NCBI RefSeq assembly: GCF_029227915.1
Contig: NC_079883.1
Coordinates: 4,650,001-4,714,000, forward strand
Direction: 5' to 3'
DNA: 64,000 bases
Origin: Hydractinia symbiolongicarpus
Lineage: Eukaryota; Cnidaria; Hydrozoa; Anthoathecata; Hydractiniidae
Part shown: positions 1 to 12,600 of the stretch, piece after piece
How the letters are laid out: each line of letters opens with the position of its first letter
Numbering within the stretch: the first letter of the stretch is position 1
Notes under the pieces: model-generated
Database searches by the model: none
The model's input: the letters and a program-made list of their open reading frames with translations, nothing else
Told to the model about the DNA's origin: nothing
Made by a program: the position numbers and the translations under genes

Positions 1-282
1 TTACCCACACCACATTATAACCCGCACCAACGGTGGAAGTCGTAAAAATGAACTTATAACCCGCAGGTTATATACCGGAAAATCAGGTAATGCCATGTGA
101 CCATTACCTGCTTATTATTAAAATGGTAAAGACAAGATGACAAAACAAGCACAGATTTGTTATTGGAAAGATTGTATGCATGAAAAAAGTTGTTGGGATA
201 GGGAAATAAGTTAAATTCAGGTACAAATTAAGCACATTCTAATAAACCCACAATGCATTGTAATTTTACTATTATTTTTTAG
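1..282. other. Non-coding sequence, probable intron
   Basis: I see no coding exon here. The stretch ends in a pyrimidine-rich tract and AG at 281-282, which is the acceptor of the first visible START-gene exon, so it is probably that gene's intron. Confidence 0.6.
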
Positions 283-3200
283 ATTAAAGTATAAAGATGT
301 GTTAGACGAAGGTTATGGCATGCTTATATCAGCTCACGAAGCTGATGAAAACACTCCTGGATGGGCTTATGTGGGATTGAAAGAGTAAGTTAAGTATTTT
401 GCTATGCCTTCTGATGAAAATTTGATCAACCTGCTATAAAAAAGAAACAAACTGATTGTGTTGGAACAACAGTTTTTAACACTTCCTTGCGTTCTGCAGC
501 ATTGAGTTCTATGTGCTTAACTGGCACTTCTAGAAACTTCCTTGCTGAGCAATTTATTTGCATTGTAATAACAGAATAACTTCTACTGGATGTTATAGAT
601 GTTGTTAGCACATCATGTTTGATATATTCCAATAACCTAAAAAATAGTTTTTTTCTCTAAATTCTCAATCCTATTATATATACAGGTGTTTTTTTTTACA
701 AAAATTGACAAGAAAACTAATGAAATATAAGGTAAAATTTTGTATGATTTTTATAGTGATGTGCAAATCTATCGCAAGGATCCCGATGAGCTGTCTGCAT
801 CGAGTTGCTACAAAGGAACAACAGAAATAAAAGTTCCATTAGAATATTTATTCAACTACATACTAGATCTTGAGTTTAAGAAGGAATACGATAACCTGTT
901 TGATCAAGGTTTGTGTTTTGTCTTTCCCAATGAATTATCAAAACATTGCCTGATATGACGCTCATTCTTTACTTTTTGCAGGAGAGGATGTTGAACTTAT
1001 TGGAGATGGACTGACAAAAGTAATAATCTTTTTCTTCCTTTCTCTCACTAAAAATATTGCACATGCAGAATTAAAATAAAACAAAGTTTATGGGATTTGG
1101 CTTCTTCAGGGAAAAGAGGGCTTATTTAAGTACATTCTGTACAGATAAAAAAAATTTTTAGATAGTCCATTTGCAATATCAAAATGTGTGGCCCACAACT
1201 GGACGTGACTTCTGCTCCATATCAGCTTTTCGTCACATAAAAGATAACTTATATGGCATCATGGTGAAAGCTGTAAGTAAAGCTTAGATTAAAACTATTG
1301 ATCAAAATGATAGGCAACTTCAAAACAGACCTGTAAAATAAAATGTAACCAGGCATTGAGCTTGTCAGTGTATTGGCTAAATAAATTGTCATGTGATCTT
1401 AACACAGAATGAAATTCTCCTATAAAGTGGACATTTTTTTAAAATTTTTAGGTGACTCATGCAGAGTGTCCACCTATAAAAAATAAAGTGAGGTATGTGT
1501 ACAAAAAAAATTACAATTTTATGCTTTTGCAACAACATTTTGAAACAATGGTTTATTTACTATTTTTTTTCTCAGAGTTTTACTACTTATATCTTAGAGG
1601 TGAAGTTCTCATAGGCGGTTTCATGGTTGAAGTCATATCATCTGATCCACCTAGAAATAGACTGACCTATGTTACGAGAGCTGACCTACATGGTATGGAA
1701 GGAAGAAGAATTCTTTTTTTAAATATTTAACCTACATTTTTTTTATTTATGTTTTACCTTATGATTTATGTTTGAATATCCTTTGTTTCAGTTTCCCTCC
1801 TGCAGGGGATAATAATTTATGTAATGATTTATATTTGACTTTTTTATCTCAGGTTCCATTCCACAGAGGATAATAAATCGTGTTAGTGCTGAGCAACCTC
1901 TCTTTGCTGCAAGCATAAGAAAACATGTTGAACGAAGATATGAAATACAAGACCCTGAAGAAAGTAAATCTAATTGGTTAGAAAAATTACATAGTGCTCC
2001 AAGTATTATTGAAAAAATTGCAGTGCCCATGGTGAACACTGCCACGGCTATTTTCAAGGATGAAAACAACTCAGAAACAGATGGCAGTCCTGAACTACCT
2101 GTTAAAAATCAACTTGAAAAAGATGGCGACAATGACATATTATTAAAAGAAGAGAAAAGTGAAAATGCAACAGATGTTTCTGATACTCAAACTGACCCTA
2201 ATGAAATAAACACAACAGATATAGGTGAAGACGATTCGCATGTCCTTACATCTAGTGGATTTAACATAAAAGAAAATTATTACTCGCCAGTAAATGAAGA
2301 GTTGGTGCTGCCACCTCGTATAACTGATGAAGACAGTTTAATAAATGATACTGAAAGTATTGGTGATCTGTCACAGGTAGAGGTAGCTAGTACTACTGCA
2401 AGATATTATGTTATAAACTGACGAACTTTGAATAAATTTAACCAAAATAAGTTCTATTCCTGGAAACTATAATATAGGAATAAGAATAAAAAAATAAAAT
2501 ATCCTTGAATAATGACATCAACTAAGGTTTATTAAACCTCAAAGAAAAGTAAACTTGTAATGTAATAGCTTTCACTCAGTAAAACGAATCTGTTTTCATG
2601 TAGTTTACTGAAGATCTACAACCGCAGATATCAGTTTCTGAGCAAGAACTTGATCTTCCAAGAGGTAAACATATTTTGCTCCGTTTTTACACTCTTTTAT
2701 AACGTAATTACTACTGATTTGTTGTCTGCTAATTTAGATGAAACTGGACAAATTGATTTCGTTACCCTGGGTAATCAAACAGCTGCATCCCTGGAAGAAG
2801 AGGTTTAAAAAATTTTCAACCCATCTGTTTATATTTGGCTGGCGAGGAGTTGTTTTTCCTTTAGTCAATTTCTCTATTCAGCAAGACTTTGCAACACCAA
2901 ATTTTAAAATGTCTGCGCAATACGCACAATGAAAAGTGGAGCAAAATTTTTTACGTCAATTATTTACTATTGTTAAGATCTTTCACCTGACGAGATTTTA
3001 CTAGAATTATTAATTGTTCCATGTGTCGTATTCGCCACGGCAAAATTATATAAATTTCAACTTATTTTCTTTCCCATGTCAGTCATATCATTTTATTTCA
3101 GTTTTTAGCCACCAGATACATTCAACCATCCACCGTGGTTGACATCACCAACTCACCAAACGATACCTGGGTGTAAGTGCTAATAATAAACTATCCCTCC

Positions 3201-5377
3201 TTTATATGCTCAAACCCGTTTTCGGGAGACAAGCCTTTCGTTGCTATGAATGGAGGGTCTTTTTTGGCTCTCGATTTGCTTAGCTGGTTACTTGAGAACT
3301 TTTTACTGACACAACACAAGGTTGTGGCATGACCCTTTGCATAGCATTCATCAGTATTGAACTCAACACGTACAAAAATTTTCTTTCAAGCAGGCTATAA
3401 TCACCTTTAGAGTTATTTGACTCAGTCTAGTGGAAAGGCTGCTTAAGTAAGAAAAAATGTTTAAGAGGTTAGATTTGAGGCGTGAAGGTTGCTTAATTTT
3501 TTACCCAATTTGGAGCCTAGACCCTGGGTGGCTCGTAACAACACACAATGTGTGATGCGTTTAAGCTATTATCTGGTAATAAGTTATTTAGTTCTGTTTA
3601 GTTATCAAGGAACAACTAAAGATGTTTTGATTATGCGCAAGATACATTCTAACCAGAAATATCACAGGTATGTAAACAGATTGAATATTGCTTTCAAAAA
3701 ATATCTTAATGGGTTATTGTTTATATTTTGATCATATATTATCCAGTGTAATGTAATTAAAATTAGTTTTTTTTAATCAAATTGACTGTCACATGTGCAA
3801 GATTTTGTAGTAAAGTTATAAGCACTGCACATTTAGTGGGTTGTTGCGTTTTAATATTTTTTACTTTTATATTTACCCATATTACTTCTATATTAACCTA
3901 GTTTTCTTGGTCGAGGTATCATCAACGTTCTTCCTGTCACGGTATGGGAGGCCATTCGAAATCCTACAACTCGATTTATTTATGATAACATGCTAAAGGT
4001 TAGTAAATGAATTGCATCTTTTTTTCAAAAAAAAAATATGTTAAGCATGACTTGTCCCATTTTTTTTTTTTTATATATATATTATATATTTCTTCCCCTT
4101 AGCGCAATACTGTTATTAAAGAAATCAGTGAAAGACATAGAATAGGTATAGAGATTTGTCCGTTTTTTTTCACACACAATAAGCTCGTTGTATTTCTTTT
4201 TTTGGAAGAGGTAGTCAACATGTTGAAAATATGGATTTATATTTTCAACATTTTAGTGCATATGCGACATGAAACACACGCTTGCTTTGTAAAACAGGCG
4301 AGAGATTTTTGCGTGCTAACCGTGGAGCGTGTCGAGGTTTGTGTTTGAAATTACTGTTGTTTTTACAAGCAGAAAACATGCTGTTTGCGTAAACGTTGTT
4401 TTACTTTGATCTAAAGTAAACAATATAAGTTAGAACTTTTTTTTGCCGTGTTTTGGTTATAAATTTGTTATTACCCAATTAGTTATTACTCAATTTACCT
4501 ATCTATCATGTTGATGCTAAAACCCATAATGTTTTGACAATCTTTCGTCATTGAACCCACTTTTGGTTGCAATGGTGACAAAGTTGAAAACTGAGGAAGA
4601 GAAATTTTATTCTCTTTCATGTGGGCATCACGAGTTATAGCTTATTGATGGCATTTCAATGTTTTAGCCGAGCTGTGATGCCAATTGGCGTATTTTGAGG
4701 TTTAAGGGTTGGTCATCAGTCCATCATACAAAATTAAACTAATCCAGGTCGTTTTTGAAAACTCACAGTTTAAATGATTCGAAACCATCATACTTATATT
4801 TCTTATCACAGCAACAACGTTATGTTTTGGGTGCTGTATCAGTTGACATTCCTGAATGTCCACCTGTCAGAGACTGTGTGCGTGGAAAGGTATGTCCTCA
4901 TTCTCATTCTCTTTCTTACTGCTGATATCGCGGTTATGGCCGAAAGCTGCAATAAAAAAAATAATCAAATTAATAAAACTTGTTTTTTTTCATATTTTTT
5001 TACATTATTACTGTCGTTATAGGTTATCTCCAGCGGTTGGATAGTTGAACCAATTTATTTGAATGGAAAATCATGCTCACGAGTGACATATATTTCACAG
5101 GTATGCGTTTGATCAGAGGTTCATGGTCAGTATTTTGTTGGAAATACGGTCACCAGTGGATAAATATGTATAGGTTTTTTTCGCTTAATCGATATAGTTG
5201 GTCAATTTTAGTATATATATTTGTATTCTTCATTAACAGGTGGCAAATTATTTATTTTTATTATTTCAGGTCGATTTTGGTGGTCGACTACCTGCACGAC
5301 TGATCAATTTTATCGCCAAACGTCAGCCGCTAGCTTTGTCTTACTTACGCGATTATTTAGAATCTGCTGAAATGTAA
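283..5377 (+). CDS. Tandem START-domain lipid-binding protein (5' part missing)
   Basis: Seventeen exons join in phase: 283-384, 757-908, 982-1019, 1162-1272, 1452-1492, 1598-1692, 1853-2376, 2604-2664, 2738-2802, 3102-3172, 3602-3667, 3902-3998, 4103-4145, 4257-4336, 4812-4889, 5023-5100 and 5270-5377. They give about 602 residues with no start codon in the window. Two START domains are visible. The first (residues ~10-220) has WPTTGRDFCSISAFR and CPPIKNKVRGEVLIGGFMVE. The second (residues ~400-600) has FVKQARDFCVLTVERVE, CPPVRDCVRGK, SSGWIVEPI and VDFGGRLPARLINFIAKRQP, and ends at the stop codon. An acidic, Ser/Asn-rich linker from one large exon joins them. START domains form a pocket for one sterol, phospholipid or ceramide. 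The C-terminal one recalls the domain ending STARD9, but I cannot assign an orthologue or ligand. Small exon boundary shifts are possible, for example the weak GTTTAA donor at 2803. Confidence 0.85.
1741..1862 (+). repeat. 61-bp diverged tandem duplication over a splice acceptor
   Basis: An intron end plus exon start is present twice. The first copy has its AG at 1790-1791 and the second, used copy at 1851-1852. Both share ATGATTTAT, a T-rich tract, CAG, TTCC.T.C..CAG.GGATAATAA. Only the second copy continues the START reading frame. Confidence 0.7.
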
Positions 5378-6297
5378 AAAATATACTATCCTCAACCAAC
5401 TGAATGGTATTATCCATTCACATTTTTCCTTCAATATTCTGTCAAATCTTAGTACGTAGCGCAATGCATGATGGATGAAATTTATTATTGTATCTCTTAG
5501 AAAATAATTTTATATAAATTAATTTATAAAACTTGTTTATATATTTTAAATCGTTTTTTTTTCAATGATTTATTCGGACAAAATGCTGGAAGACTGTTAG
5601 AAAGAGACTATAAATGTGTATGACTGAGTAATTTTTTACGAATACAGGACCGTAGTCATGATTTGCTTATTGATTTTTGTTGTTGTTGTTGTTGTTTTTC
5701 GAGAGATCCAACAAAAGAAAGATAACAAAATAAAATTGTAATATATATAGAAACAGATTACTAAAGCATATAAATGAATAGGCTTCTTCAGCTTTTGGTT
5801 TAAAATACTCTACTAATATCGTGACTGCGGTGCTGGTATAGCTTTTCACTTTCCAAGAAGAATTTATAGTGTTTTATAAAACGAAATTTTATCTTAAAAT
5901 TATGAAATTAACCTAGTATTGTTGTGTATATTGTTGTCTCTTTACTTAAGTGTTGGTGTTTCTTCTTGAGATATTTTTGTTGGTTGCTAGATGAATGAAT
6001 TTTTTGCAGCAGTGTTATGTGTCACTCACTTCCACTAAACGTCCACTAAACGGTAACTCAACAAAGAATGTACAATACTAATTGGGTGATGAAAATCTGT
6101 AATTAATAATCTGCTGCTTCTTTTTTAGGAATTAACAAAATATGTCAACTTTTTCCTACATTGGTGGTTTTACTGTTTTTGTTGTCATTTCAAGTGTTTC
6201 TCTTTTTTAAATGGTATGTTCTTTCTTTCAATCATGGAGCTTTAAGTTTTCAACATGGCAACCCAATAACGGTGTAGCAACACCACCCTGATTTACC
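5378..6297. other. Intergenic: START gene 3' flank and EIF1AD 5' flank
   Basis: I see no coding exon. The stretch contains a (GTT)n run near 5677-5695 and AT-rich sequence. Both flanking genes read to the right, so it holds the terminator of one and the promoter of the next. No clear promoter motif could be assigned. Confidence 0.6.
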
Positions 6298-8278
6298 ATG
6301 TCGAAAGCAACCAAACGAAAACACGTTACGAAAGAAATTCTTGAAGATTATTATGTCCCAGAAGATGGGGAAGAGATTGTCAAGGTAAAATTGTGTATTT
6401 TGATACTACAGTTTTTAATTTTGGTTTTGACATGATTAACCAAGTCAAATAACTGCTATTTTTATCCCTATTTTTTTCATCAGATTGTTGGAGGTCGTGG
6501 AAACAACCTGCACGAAGTACAAGACTCGATTGGTAGACAATTTTTAGCTAGTATGCCAACAAAATTTAGAAAAAATGTTTGGGTTAAGCGAGGTAAAAGA
6601 CACATTAAGTTTTTGTTTGTTTACAAGTGACAGTAGAGCCCTTTATACACACAAAGGTAGACCCTGTATTTGGTCCTTGTTCATTACATACTTATTTAAT
6701 TTACCATGATCTTTTAATAAAGAACCCTAGCATAAACGTTTGTTTGTTTGTTTGTTTGTTTGTTTGTTTGTTTGTTTGTTTGTTTGTTTGTTTGTTTGTT
6801 TGTTTGTTTGTTTGTTTGTTTGTTTGTTTGTTTGTTTGTTTAAATTCAACCACACAAAATTGCGAGTAAAGGGAAGTATGGGAACTAACATGTGTGTTTT
6901 AAATTTTAGGAGATTTTGTTGTTGTGACACCCATAGAAGAAGGAGTTAAAGTGAGAGGAGAGATTGTCTACATTCTTTATGCCAAACAAATAAAATATTT
7001 GAAATTTGAAAAACTGTGGTAAGTTAGACGTATAAATAAACGTTGCATGAAGATAAAGATGACTGTGGAATTACTTAATTAAATGATATTTTCTTTTCGC
7101 ATTTTATCGTCCACTAAATAATGAGCTCCCTCATTTTTTAAATGTCGAAAAGTCAATGACTGAACAATATTTTTCTTGTTTGTAGTTGAATGTTGATTTG
7201 CATGTTTTCGAAAGCTAGGATTAAATATAAATCTACCATTGTTTAAGCGTTTAGTTTTTTGGCAAAAAGCCGGCAAGCTTTTGAATGGAATGGCGTTATT
7301 ATTGATGTTGAAATCACGTTGTCAAAGATAAAAAGCGTATCCGTTCACGTTACTTTTAGGCCACAAGGTTTTAATGATGAAGTAAAAAACACTAATCCTG
7401 CTCAATCCAGGTATGATTAATGAATAGGTTGCAACTTCTTTCAGTTTGTATACCACAAATTCGCAATAACAGCAATTTTCACTGTGTTTATTTTACCTTG
7501 ATCTAAACTCTTCTTGTTCGCATTTAGCCCAGAAGATATTAATGGCAACACCAAAACTGAAGAACCAAGTAAACCACACCCAGTGTATGTTCAGTTGTTT
7601 TTACTATTTTCTTTTAACGCTAGTCTTAACTTTCACTTCCAATCCTGATTGATATACGTCACTAGCTTGTGAGAGAAAAAAAATAGTTAGTCGTGGGAAT
7701 AACACAAGCAACAACAATATCATTTAAGCACCTCAAATGATTGACTTGAAGAAACTTAAATAGGCTTTACTGGCCACGGAAAGCATAAGACACCAACGGG
7801 GGTTGAGTTAAGAGCTCTATGGTGTGTTCCTACGTAGGAGGAACACGGCGTTGTGCTCACAGAATGGAAGAGAAGGGAAGTGACGAGCGGTTGGTTACTT
7901 TTATTTACAAACCTGTTGCTAAGGCCAACATAATATTAAGTAGAAAAATTTTTAACTTTACGACTAATGAAGGATTCTTCAGTGCGGATAAATAAATTGG
8001 TCTACCTTATTTTAAGTGAACACGACACCAATAACGACAACGCTGATGTCGATTACGACGACGATGTTTCCAGTGACGATGATGACGATCTGTTTGAAAA
8101 TCCGAATCATCGCCCTACGTATTATTATGAAGATGATGACAGTAGCGAGGAGAAAGAAACTTCAGATGAGGACGAAGAAGAATTAGAAGAAGAAGAAAAG
8201 GAAGAGAGCGAGGACGCAAAAAATAACGGCGAGGGATACACAAGCCTAGATAAAGGTTTCCAGCAGCTTAAACTTTGA
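6298..8278 (+). CDS. EIF1AD: EIF1AD, eIF1A-like S1-fold RNA-binding protein
   Basis: Six exons (6298-6384, 6484-6592, 6910-7018, 7360-7410, 7528-7584, 8017-8278) join in phase to 224 residues. The start [15 protein letters not shown], followed by [29 protein letters not shown] and [12 protein letters not shown], matches the animal EIF1AD family almost position by position. This is the S1-like OB fold related to translation factor eIF1A. The acidic tail ([13 protein letters not shown], then Glu/Asp runs) is also typical, but the protein is longer than human EIF1AD (about 165 residues) because the linker and tail are expanded. EIF1AD binds RNA, is largely nuclear and is linked to pre-40S ribosome work and stress response. 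The start is the first ATG in the family's usual N-terminal context. A possible poly(A) signal AATAAA lies at 8287-8292. Confidence 0.95.
6738..6841 (+). repeat. (GTTT)26 microsatellite
   Basis: Twenty-six uninterrupted copies of GTTT lie in EIF1AD intron 2. The apparent open frames on both strands here (Val-Cys-Leu-Phe and Asn-Lys-Gln-Thr repeats) are translations of this simple repeat. Confidence 0.98.
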
Positions 8279-9692
8279 TACAGATAAATAAAATTCTAGA
8301 CTGGAACAATGTTTACTGTGGTTGCTTCGACCACGATTACTTTTACTGTCTTAATTGTATAATTCATAAAACATAAACGAGTACGACAAAAAAAAGCAAG
8401 CAATGCTAGTCTGTGTTGTATTTGTAGCATTTTTGTCATTATATTGAAATTATTTTTTACAAATATATTTATACTCAAATTCTTTGTTTTGTATTTCATC
8501 ACTTTTTTCTTCACCAATTGCCTTCTAAGTATTTTTGACAGCACAGAAAATATCGATTGTGACTCTTGTCCTTTTCCATAATATGATCCTGGTGTTTATT
8601 TAGCACGGCTCTTGAATGTATAGGTGGAAAATTATCAATCTATGTGGTTTTCTTTCTCTTTAATGATCGCAGTTCTTTTAATATGTGGAAATGTAATCTG
8701 TTGCAGATACGTTGTTTGTTGTAGTGACAGTACATACTTTCAGGTAATATCAGCAAGGATTAAGTCATTCTTGAGAACTGTTTTGAAGTATGAGATAAAT
8801 GTACTGGCAGGACTGTTGAATGGCACTTTGTGTAGGATGCTAGATGATTTTTTCTAGTGTAGTGTTCTTCATACATAAATAAATTAAAGTTTAACTTGAA
8901 TGCCTTTGAGGATGTGGAGCAAGAGTAAAAACACTGCAAAATTGAAAAATGCAGTTTCCCAACACCGCAATGCAAACCAGTGTACCTCTATCGAGGATCC
9001 TCTATATTTATATTTAATTAGTTTAAACTGCCACCTAATTATTAAATGCATAGAGATTATTTCTAAAGTCTTACCTTGTGTAGGGTCACCTTTTTAACGT
9101 GGATAATATGATAATATCCGTCATTGTTACACAACCTCCACAACTCATTTTACCCGTTCATCGCACGCAATTTTGGTTTCTGTCGTTTAGCATGCTAAAA
9201 TCTAGAGGTCCCTTTTCACGAAGAGCCATCTCCGCTTCAACTCTGGCACAAAGAGTACAATTACCATTTGTTGAATGTTGAAATAGACTTCCTAAAACAT
9301 AAATTGAATTGTTTGCCCATGATTTAAAATTAATTAACAACAGCACTGGCTAAGAAGCATAAAGTCATAAGCATAGTCATATAGTAAAAGTTAAATAAAG
9401 AAGCTTAGCAAGGCAGGGTTTTAAAGTGGTAAAATTATGTACTGTGTAGTCTTTCGACTCTTTGGGCGCTAGTAACTAGCCCCGAACACGGCAGTTTTTT
9501 TTCAAACTCCACGATGGAGGGAGGTTATAGAGCACTCTAATTCAATGTTTTTGTTTTAAAATTATGCCAAAACATATGAATTTGCCCGGCTTTACTACAC
9601 TTAGACGTAAGTCAATTTTTTAATTAAATGCAAGGTGAGTGTGTTCATAACTTTATTCAGAAAGTTTTTCACCTTTTATACCCACTTTCAGA
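8279..9692. other. Intergenic region between EIF1AD and the chromo/zinc-finger gene
   Basis: I found no convincing exon. Short open frames near 8624-9346 lack family resemblance and supporting splice sites. The sequence GTTTAATGG... preceded by CAG at 9689-9691 looks like an acceptor just before the next start codon. A 5' UTR exon ending at a GTAAGT donor at 9606 is therefore possible (9540-9605). Confidence 0.5.
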
Positions 9693-12600
9693 ATGGCGTT
9701 TAATACCGAAAATTTTCAACTTTCATTGCAGAATCCCCTTGAAACTGCTAGATTCGCTGTGGAGAAAATAACTGACACATTTCTAGGTCAAGTAAGTCTT
9801 TTTTTCTTAACAATTCACTCGTATTTTACTTTCAAATTGAACACAACGTATTTTGAATTTACATATAAAATGGAAAAATTGTGTCAATTTCAATGAAATA
9901 TTTCAGGAAAAATCAGGAAAGTAAAATAATGCATTAGATAACTATAAATAAAGTTCACCAATTAAAGTAAAGCAAGTTATTGTCACTTGTTAGTTCTAGC
10001 TAGCTAGATGAAGATGCAAAGTTCTGGTGAATAAAGACAATTTTAATGTCATAGCTAAAGACAACTTGATTGTCTATCCGCTAGGACTTTGCATCTTAAT
10101 TTAGCTAGCTAGTTAGAGCTACCTGCAGGGCTAAATGTTTATGCAGCATCAACTACACAGCCATTTAATGCACTCTTACACTACACTTGTTAGCTATAGA
10201 TTGTTGGAGCAACTTTAGAATACATATATACAGAAAAATACAATTTAAAATAAGTGCTTTTAAAGAAGCATAATATATTGAGTTGATATATTGACGTACG
10301 TATGTGTTGATTTAGCATCAAGAACAATAGATATGCGCTTGCATGTGCACAGGCAAAAAATATAAACAACAGACCGCGACGATTGAAAATATTAAGTGTA
10401 AAGAAAAAACTGACACTAAAATTGGTAATGTCTGCTCTTAAACAGAGAAGATAATAGTTAAGAAAGACAATAGACCACATAGCCAAATTGAATCTTTATG
10501 AATATGGACCTTCTTTTCTTGCCTGTCAGGATGCATGCGCATATACGGAACTTTGCAAACATTCACAACTCATCTATAGATACCTAGTATCATTGCATAT
10601 ATCTGCATTGCATTTTGTTTTTAAAATTATGAGTTTTTCCTGTACGTATTTTAAAGTTTACCTGCCAGATTTATTTGTGGATAGCACCAAGCCTGTACTG
10701 ATTGTATTATTTTCTATAATAGTATGGTAATGAGTATACACACTAAAATTGATTAATTTAACAACCCTCTGTCCTTAAAAATTTTTATTGCTTGCATGTA
10801 GCAAGATGTTACATTTTCCATGGCTAAATAGAAAAATTTAATAATACATGCAACAGGTAAACTACATTTCGCCAATTTTTTTTGTATATGCACTGTTGAT
10901 GTAAGGTTCATGATGCCCAAATAGCCTAGATATAGTTCACTCACTTTAAGTCTCTGTCGACAAAGCTCTTTCCTAAAGTTATTTTGCTAACTTCCCTTAA
11001 CTGAATTATTAAATTTAAAAAATTTAAAAAAAACAGCAGGGTTGTTGTGATGACCCTTGGTCTCAACTTTTCAGATACATCAGATATATATACATTGCGT
11101 TCATTGCAGCATAGTAATTTCTAACAAACAACTATCAACCAGTTTGTTGAGCTTTTTTTGTAAACAAAAACATTATAAGTATATAGCTTAATATATATAA
11201 ATGTCCAAAACATAAGATAAACGCATAACATACCCTTGAAAATAATGTAAACATGTTGTGTCAGGATTGTTACAATTCATGAAACATGATATTCTAGATA
11301 CATTTTTAAAACAATCTTTGTTATGCTTTTAAAACAATTGATCATCAATCAGAAATTAAATTATAAATTTATCCCACATTAATGCAGACTTTAACCCAAA
11401 AAATATTTTTGAATATTTTATAGAACAAAAGTCAACAACAAGTTTCGATTTATGACATAAATTTGTTTAGAAAGTTGTTCTTGTGAAGAGAAAACTGCAA
11501 AGTTCAGTCTGAATAATTCTAGAATTTTTCCCAATTTATCTTCAATGATTGTTTAGGGTATTTATTTTAACTTTTTTGTCCTTTTATTAAGTTAAAAATA
11601 TATTGTATAAATTGAGTTTTCATTTTTCATGATTTGTGTATGCTTCTCCTAAATGTTTTCTCTTTGCGTGTGATTGACATTTTTTTATACAAATGAATCA
11701 TCAACCTTTCTTTTGTTTCTTATTACTTAAAAACAAAATTTCTTTGTTTGTACGCCAGGTGTCTATTCTGTATGTGAGCTTGACATATTTAGTAATAATA
11801 CAAGCTTATTTCGAAATATTTTATCATATTTCACTGTAAACAAACTTATAAAGAGTTTAAATCTTCATACTCACAACATAATAAACAATCATATATTATC
11901 AATAATACCTTACAAGCCAAAATATTTTTAGAAATATTTCCTTTTAATTAGTCAAGCATTGTTTATTTTGGTTGCATGTCTTGTAAAACAGCCATGTTAT
12001 CTTGTTGTTGTTGTTAAACATAATAAATAAATGAATGTCCCCAAGTATGTTTTAAAACATTTAAAACTGGGTGTATATATAATACTTCAAAGAAATGCTT
12101 AATATGATTTATGCCATTAACCTGTATGTGTGCTTCAATTTTTGTTTTTGAACACCTTTACGTCTTTATCTTGTTCCAGACCATCAGTTCAAAGCAGTTA
12201 TGACAAATATTTTATTTGTAATTTTCTTTATTTCCAGGATAATAAAATTTATTACAAAGTCAAATGGCAAGAAACCTGGGAGCCAGAGGAGCGTCTTATG
12301 TCATTATGTGCCCAATTGGTTAATGAATTTTGGAAAGAATATTATTCTAGAACTCAACAACAACAACAACATCAACAGCAACAGCAAAGAGAGCATCAGT
12401 TGCAGCAGCAACAATCTGCAATTCATCCAGCACCACAAGTTGGGCTTCCATCACAGGAGCATTCTCAGTCTCAGTTACAACCTACTCAAGTTCACCAACC
12501 ACCACATAGTATACAACAAGGACAACATTTAAACCAAGTATATACTTCTTATTTATTTTTTAATTATCATGAATCCAGTAAACCCATTATGTTATCAGGC

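Noticed and set aside
6627-6949. Open frames rich in Val-Cys-Leu-Phe (+) and Asn-Lys-Gln-Thr (-)
   Set aside because: They are translations of the (GTTT)26 microsatellite in an EIF1AD intron.
8296-9346. Several 60-80 codon open frames on both strands
   Set aside because: No family resemblance, no coherent splice sites and AT-rich composition.
9564-9605. Upstream ATG exon of the chromo/zinc-finger gene
   Set aside because: It has a good GTAAGT donor, but joining to the 9692 acceptor gives a frame that stops within about 25 codons. At most it is 5' UTR.
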